A stretch of DNA of 64,000 bases from Mycolicibacterium chubuense NBB4 (GTDB lineage Bacteria; Actinomycetota; Actinomycetes; Mycobacteriales; Mycobacteriaceae). Below are positions 57,745 through 64,000 of the stretch, piece after piece. Below the pieces are notes generated by a model, which was not told where the DNA came from, made no database searches, and was given only the letters and a program-made list of their open reading frames with translations. The position numbers and the translations under genes were made by a program. Position 1 is the first letter of the stretch. Each line of letters opens with the position of its first letter. The DNA lies in the NCBI RefSeq assembly GCF_000266905.1, contig NC_018027.1, positions 3,348,001 through 3,412,000 of the forward strand, written 5' to 3'.

Positions 57745-58689
57745 TCACGACCTGCGCCGGCCCGCCGGGGGAACAGGTTTGTCGTTGTGCATGCAAGCGA
57801 TGGCTGCGGCCAGCGTCGGCGCGATCGAGCACACCTCGATCACGGCGCCCGTCTCCTTGGGCGCCACTGTGTCGGTGACGATGACGCGCCCTAAATCGAG
57901 TTCGCGCAAGCGGCTAACGGCGGCGTGGACGAACAACCCGTGCGTGGCGGCAACGACAATGTCGGGCGCAGCGCCCCGCGTGCGCAGTAGCTGCGCCGCA
58001 GCCTCGATGGTCGCGCCCGTGGTGATCATGTCGTCGATGATGACGACCGGTCGGCCGCACACGTCGCCAGCGATGTCCAATGCGCTGACCGCCGAGCCGT
58101 TTTCGCGTTGCTTGCGCACGATTGCTACCGGGTCATGCAGGATGCCCGCGTACCGTTCAGCGATTTTGACCGCACCAAGATCGGGGGCGACGACGACTGA
58201 GTTTTCCGGCAGTTCGGCGGCGAGCTCACCAGCGAGTGTGGGGACGGCGGTGACGATCTCGACCGGGATGCGGCACTGTGCTTCCAGGGCGGCGGTATGC
58301 GGATCGACGATGACGAGCCGGTCGGCTCCAGCGCCGGCGATCGCGTCGGCGATCACCGACGAACCGAGCGCCTGGCCCGCAGCGGTGCGGCGATCCTGGC
58401 GGGCGTAACCGAAGTACGGCAGGACGGCAGTGACGCGCGCGGCGCGGGACCGCCGGCAGGCGTCGAGCAGCAGCATCAGTTCGATGATGTGCTCGTTGAC
58501 CGGTGGTGCTGTCGGTTGTATGACATAAACATCCGCGCCACAGATGTTTTCGATCGTCGGGCGCAGCTCGCCGTCGGGGAACCGCGCCACGTCGCAGCCA
58601 TCGGATTCAACACCGAGATGATTGGCGACCGCGGCGGCGAGCCCGGGATTCGCGGTGCCGGAGACGACGCGCAAGATCGGGTTGCTCAT
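57745..58689 (-). CDS. Divergent ribose-phosphate pyrophosphokinase
   Basis: A 314-residue PRPP synthetase paralogue. It keeps FPDGELRPTIENICGADVYVIQP, VLPYFGYARQDRR and a VIVDPHTAALEAQ flag region, but the PRPP loop is VVIIDDMITTGATI, where classical class I enzymes read VDDMIDTxGT, and the catalytic loop is RKQRENGSAV. M. tuberculosis PrsA (Rv1017c) is encoded elsewhere, so this is probably a second, accessory enzyme. A very strong ribosome site (AGGAGGTG) precedes the ATG. A DosR-like palindrome lies about 75 bp upstream. Confidence 0.87.
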   Translation of the reverse strand: MSNPILRVVSGTANPGLAAAVANHLGVESDGCDVARFPDGELRPTIENICGADVYVIQPTAPPVNEHIIELMLLLDACRRSRAARVTAVLPYFGYARQDRRTAAGQALGSSVIADAIAGAGADRLVIVDPHTAALEAQCRIPVEIVTAVPTLAGELAAELPENSVVVAPDLGAVKIAERYAGILHDPVAIVRKQRENGSAVSALDIAGDVCGRPVVIIDDMITTGATIEAAAQLLRTRGAAPDIVVAATHGLFVHAAVSRLRELDLGRVIVTDTVAPKETGAVIEVCSIAPTLAAAIACMHNDKPVPPAGRRRS

Positions 58690-58762
58690 CGACACCTCCT
58701 CATCTGACGCATCCAGGCTGATCGCGCCGCGACACTGCGCGTAGATCCTGATGTCGCCGGTG

Positions 58763-58782
58763 TGGGAGTCTTTGGTCCCGAG
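58763..58782 (-). promoter_or_regulatory. DosR-like box upstream of the PRPP synthetase gene
   Basis: Minus-strand sequence CTCGGGACCAAAGACTCCCA matches the DosR consensus TTSGGGACTWWAGTCCCSAA at 15 of 20 positions, including the full GGGAC left arm. It lies 74-93 bp before the ATG at 58689, a usual distance. The match is counted by eye; regulation is inference. Confidence 0.5.
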
Positions 58783-58861
58783 CCCGGGAGATGCGACGCC
58801 AGTCGAGGACCTGCCCGGAGCAATCCTCGCCTCAAGACCGCAGATGGCTGAAGATAGAGCG

Positions 58862-61642
<2,781 letters not shown>

Positions 61643-61712
61643 CTGTCGCAACGCAATTCGTGATGGGCTTGTCCCGCAACGCTTTCGCCGGAGATACGAC
61701 CCAGGCGTCAGC

Positions 61713-61976
61713 TCACTGCCTGCTCAGGGTCTGTCCCGCACTGCGAACAACGCTGCGCAGGAACTCGATCCGCGCCGTCATCAGCTCCTCGGCCAACTCG
61801 AGGGCGGCATCGATGACGGTCTTGCGCCGCGACTGATCGGCGGCCACGGGAGTCACTTCATCGACGAACTCGCGGATGGCCTCGATTGCGGCCTTACGAC
61901 CCGTTTCGACCGACTCGAGCACATCATCGGACAGTCCGGCCCAGGCCGGCGCACTCTTCTCTGGTGTCTCAGTCAT
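61713..61976 (-). CDS. Small helical protein upstream of the lipid fusion enzyme
   Basis: An 87-residue, almost wholly helical protein: LSDDVLESVETGRKAAIEAI, REFVDEVTPVAADQSRRKTV, ALELAEELMTARIEFLRSVVRSA. The amphipathic helices without a membrane segment resemble phasin-like or lipid-droplet-coating small proteins, but no known family is recognised. It begins 81 bp after a DosR-like core palindrome and is the first gene of a probable two-gene operon with the ACP-ligase-acyltransferase. ATG at 61976. Confidence 0.7.
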   Translation of the reverse strand: MTETPEKSAPAWAGLSDDVLESVETGRKAAIEAIREFVDEVTPVAADQSRRKTVIDAALELAEELMTARIEFLRSVVRSAGQTLSRQ

Positions 61977-62056
61977 GGTGAATTTCCCATATGGTCGAGT
62001 GTTTCCCTGGCTGGGCGAACACGCGCAACGCTATAGCCGTCAGCATGTCGACACGA

Positions 62057-62070
62057 GTGCCTAAAGTCCC
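62057..62070 (-). promoter_or_regulatory. DosR-like core box upstream of the 87-residue gene
   Basis: Minus-strand GGGACTTTAGGCAC matches the DosR core GGGACTWWAGTCCC at 12 of 14 positions with a perfect left arm and centre; the flanks do not match. It lies 81-94 bp before the ATG at 61976. Regulation is inference. Confidence 0.45.
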
Positions 62071-62075
62071 TTGGG

Positions 62076-62156
62076 TCACACCCGGGTTGGCCGATCAGAG
62101 GCGTCGACCTCTTGCTCTATCCGGAACCGGTACGGGGTTTCCTCGATGATCTTCAT
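62076..62156 (-). pseudogene. rtcB: RtcB-type RNA ligase, N-terminal remnant (26 codons)
   Basis: ATG 62156 opens MKIIEETPYRFRIEQ, which fits the N terminus of mycobacterial/actinobacterial RtcB-family proteins (Rv2631 type) as I recall it, but after about 15 residues the reading degenerates and stops at TGA 62076-62078. A full RtcB has about 430-480 residues, so more than 90% is missing. It follows the archease remnant by 14 bp, the operon order known for archease-rtcB. Identification is from a short stretch and from context. Confidence 0.5.
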
Positions 62157-62170
62157 CGGCTCGGCCTCAC

Positions 62171-62299
62171 TCACACATCAAGCGTTACCAGTACCATCGC
62201 GAACTCGACCTCGACGCCGCCGTCCAGATCGTGCAGGTCGAGGTCGAACGACGCCCGCACTGCCCAGGTATACGGGTCACAGACAATCCTGCACGGCAT
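62171..62299 (-). pseudogene. Archease remnant with internal deletion (42 codons)
   Basis: The frame from ATG 62299 to TGA 62171 reads FDLDLHDLDGGVEVEFAM and then directly VLVTLDV. In archease-like proteins of the Rv2630 type the first block (DLxLxDxDGGVxVxFA) and the last residues (AVTLDV) are separated by about 30 residues; here they are joined. The N-terminal half is also absent, its place being taken by the capA 3' end, which overlaps by 23 bp. Archease activates RtcB RNA ligase, and an rtcB remnant follows. Matches are from memory. Confidence 0.5.
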
Positions 62300-63464
62300 C
62301 GAGGTGAACTGTCAGCAGTCCATCAGGTTCTGCCGCAACACTGATGTCGAACCGGCGGCTGACGTGCTCCATCGTTGCCCGCAGCCAGTCGGTGTCGATC
62401 GCTGAGGCACGCTCGAGCCGCATCCGACGCACCCGCAGCGGCAACATCCGCAGCGCGGTGACGTCGCCACTGCCGCAATCGATCGAGATCAGATACAGCA
62501 GCCTGAGATCGGGCCGGTAGGACTCATGCCCTCCGATGCCTTCATAGTCGTCGATCACATCGCCGCACCCGTACAGAATCGGTTTGCCACGGTATAACTC
62601 GATCGGCCGGGGGTGGTGTGACGAATGTCCGTGCACGATGTCGATGCCGGCGTCGATCAACCGGTGCGCGAACTGCACTTCACTCAATCCCACGCCGTAG
62701 CCCCAGTTGGATCCCCAGTGCACCGACACGATCGCGACATCGCCGGTGCGCTTGAGCGCGAGCACCCGTGCGGCGAGATCGTCGGCGCTGCCGCGCTCGG
62801 CTGGATCACGGATCAACCACAAGCCCGGCCGGTCGCGGTGCGCAGCCCACGAATCGGGAACGCCGCTCGATCTCGTGGCCACGGAGCCGATGATCACCCG
62901 ATGGCCGGCCCGCGGCGTCAGCACCGAGAGCCGTTGCGCTGCCTCCAAACCGGCACCTGCGCCGACGCCCTTGATCCGCGCGGCGGCCAGGCTCTCGCAG
63001 GTGTCGGCCAAGCCGCGGTGCCCGAAGTCCAGAACATGGTTGTTGGCCAGGGCACAGACGTCGGGCGCAATGGCGGTCAGGGCCGGCATGTTGTCCGGGT
63101 GCATCCTGTAGTGGACTGCCTTGCGGTCGGCGAAATCGCCACTGACAGTGATGGTCGTCTCCAGATTGATCAACCGCACATCGGGCGCGACCTCGGCGAG
63201 GACCTCCGCCGCGTCGCCCCAGGGCCACCCCCAGTCGACAGGACGGCGAATCGGCCCGTTGACATGTTCTGCGAGTTCGACGTAGCGGCGGGCATCGCGG
63301 ACGACAGGCTCGCGCAACGCAGGATCTCCGGGATGCGGGAGGATCTGATCGACGCCGCGGCCAAGCATCACGTCGCCGCCCACCAGGACGGTCAGCACAT
63401 CGGAGTCATCCACCACCAACCACCCGCGATCGCCGGGATTTTCTGGCGTGATCAAGCCTCGCAC
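62277..63464 (-). CDS. CapA/PgsA-like metallophosphatase-fold protein
   Basis: A 395-residue (maximum) PGA_cap family protein: LTVLVGGDVMLGRGVDQ, VRLINLETTIT, MHPDNMPALTAI, CALANNHVLDFGHRGLADT, VSVHWGSNWGYG and IVHGHSSHHPRPIELYRGKPILYGCGDVIDDY. The calcineurin-like metal ligands (Asp, Asn-His, His-x-His) are all visible. In M. tuberculosis the homologue Rv0574c belongs to the DosR regulon. No signal peptide is seen, unlike Bacillus CapA. GTG 63464 is the longest start; GTG at 63416, 63413 or 63398 would remove 16-22 residues. Confidence 0.85.
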   Translation of the reverse strand: MRGLITPENPGDRGWLVVDDSDVLTVLVGGDVMLGRGVDQILPHPGDPALREPVVRDARRYVELAEHVNGPIRRPVDWGWPWGDAAEVLAEVAPDVRLINLETTITVSGDFADRKAVHYRMHPDNMPALTAIAPDVCALANNHVLDFGHRGLADTCESLAAARIKGVGAGAGLEAAQRLSVLTPRAGHRVIIGSVATRSSGVPDSWAAHRDRPGLWLIRDPAERGSADDLAARVLALKRTGDVAIVSVHWGSNWGYGVGLSEVQFAHRLIDAGIDIVHGHSSHHPRPIELYRGKPILYGCGDVIDDYEGIGGHESYRPDLRLLYLISIDCGSGDVTALRMLPLRVRRMRLERASAIDTDWLRATMEHVSRRFDISVAAEPDGLLTVHLDAVQDCL

Positions 63465-63556
63465 CGAACCCAGCTTCGTCGACGAAGCCGAACGTCCCGG
63501 ATCGGCCGCCGAAAGTCATCACCCTCCCCCCGCGGGACATCCGAAAGGCAGACGAC

Positions 63557-64000
63557 ATGGTCGCCGCCTGTTCCCGTCGTGGGTATCGATATTGCGCGAT
63601 CACCGATCACGCGCCGCAGCTGACAATGCAACGGATGACCCGCGAGAAAGCCCTTCGTCAGCGCGGCGCGCTGGCCGCGGCGGCTCGCCGCCACGGTATC
63701 GCGGTGCTGCACGGCTCCGAACTCAACATCGCAGCCGACGGTTCGCTCGATTGGGACGACGACTTCCTCGCCGGATTCGACATCCTGGTGGCTTCGGTGC
63801 ACTCCGATTTCGGGCAGACACGCGAGGAGATGACCCGGCGCCTCTCCACGGCCATCGAACACCCCTACGTCAACATCATCGGTCATCCGACCGCCCGCAT
63901 CCTGGGTCGGCGTCCGCCCATCGACTTCGACGCCGATGCCGTGTTCGCAGCCGCCGCACGCACTCACACCGCCCTGGAGATCAACGCCTTCCCCGACCGG
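63557..64000 (+). CDS. PHP-domain protein lacking the first metal motif; runs off the window
   Basis: 148 codons of a PHP-family phosphoesterase/PolX-type domain: RGYRYCAITDHAPQLTMQRM, VLHGSELNIAADGSLDW, ILVASVHSDFGQTREEM, YVNIIGHPTARILGRRPPIDFD, ALEINAFP. These are PHP motifs II-IV. Motif I (DLHxHTxxSDG), which precedes the first helix in all PHP domains, is missing: the frame is open back to a TGA near 63448 but has no start codon before ATG 63557 and no HxH. The gene is thus 5'-truncated, or the true first exon was lost by rearrangement. The 3' end is outside the window. Confidence 0.7.
   Translation, partial: MVAACSRRGYRYCAITDHAPQLTMQRMTREKALRQRGALAAAARRHGIAVLHGSELNIAADGSLDWDDDFLAGFDILVASVHSDFGQTREEMTRRLSTAIEHPYVNIIGHPTARILGRRPPIDFDADAVFAAAARTHTALEINAFPDR

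Noticed and set aside
63485..63545. GTCCC and GGGAC elements upstream of capA as DosR boxes
   Set aside because: Each is only a half site with poor matches in the other arm (about 12 of 20), too weak to call.

Overview
This is a G+C-rich chromosomal stretch from a mycobacterium, most likely an environmental, fast-growing Mycolicibacterium-type species. The evidence is the gene order: from adoK at the left edge to cobD near 54 kb it follows the Mycobacterium tuberculosis Rv2202c-Rv2236c backbone (comparison made from memory, not by search). That backbone carries adoK, an Rv2203-like membrane protein, hesB, glycerate kinase, DUF3043, cobT-cobS, ilvE, gcvT, pepB, ephD, dlaT, SDR39U1, lipB-lipA, DUF4191, an RDD protein, glnA1, glnE, glnA2, the caeA-type proteases, panB, CYTH-CHAD, rnpB, RNase H/phosphatase, a zinc-ribbon protein, Nif3, ptkA-ptpA, SURF1 and cobD.

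Layout. 1-20 kb is core metabolism: Fe-S assembly, cobalamin lower-ligand assembly, branched-chain amino acid and glycine metabolism, and lipoate synthesis plus its dihydrolipoamide acyltransferase target. 20-33 kb is the glutamine synthetase locus: glnA1 under a four-half-site GlnR-type operator, its adenylyltransferase glnE, and glnA2. Relative to M. tuberculosis a block of six genes (hydrolase, epimerase, DoxX, six-repeat Ig/cadherin-like surface protein, F420-type oxidoreductase, thioesterase) sits between glnA1 and glnE. 33-43 kb carries tandem exported S33 proteases, a wax ester synthase, panB, an enoyl-CoA hydratase and a fatty acyl-AMP ligase. 43-48 kb holds rnpB followed by accessory genes: AraC/VOC, a 13E12-type HNH protein, and a methyltransferase-flavoprotein pair divergent from an XRE-cupin regulator. 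48-54 kb returns to backbone.

56-64 kb is the accessory end and the most interesting part. A lower-G+C phosphoesterase segment is followed by a dodecin, a second-type PRPP synthetase, a three-domain ACP / acyl-AMP ligase / PlsC acyltransferase, an 87-residue helical protein, relics of an archease-rtcB pair, a CapA-like protein and a PHP-domain gene lacking its N-terminal metal motif. Two DosR-like palindromes lie 70-80 bp upstream of the PRPP synthetase and of the 87-residue/lipid operon. CapA, archease and RtcB homologues belong to the M. tuberculosis DosR (dormancy) regulon, so this looks like a partly decayed dormancy island with an unusual single-chain acyl activation/transfer enzyme. No rRNA, tRNA, CRISPR array or intact transposon was seen.
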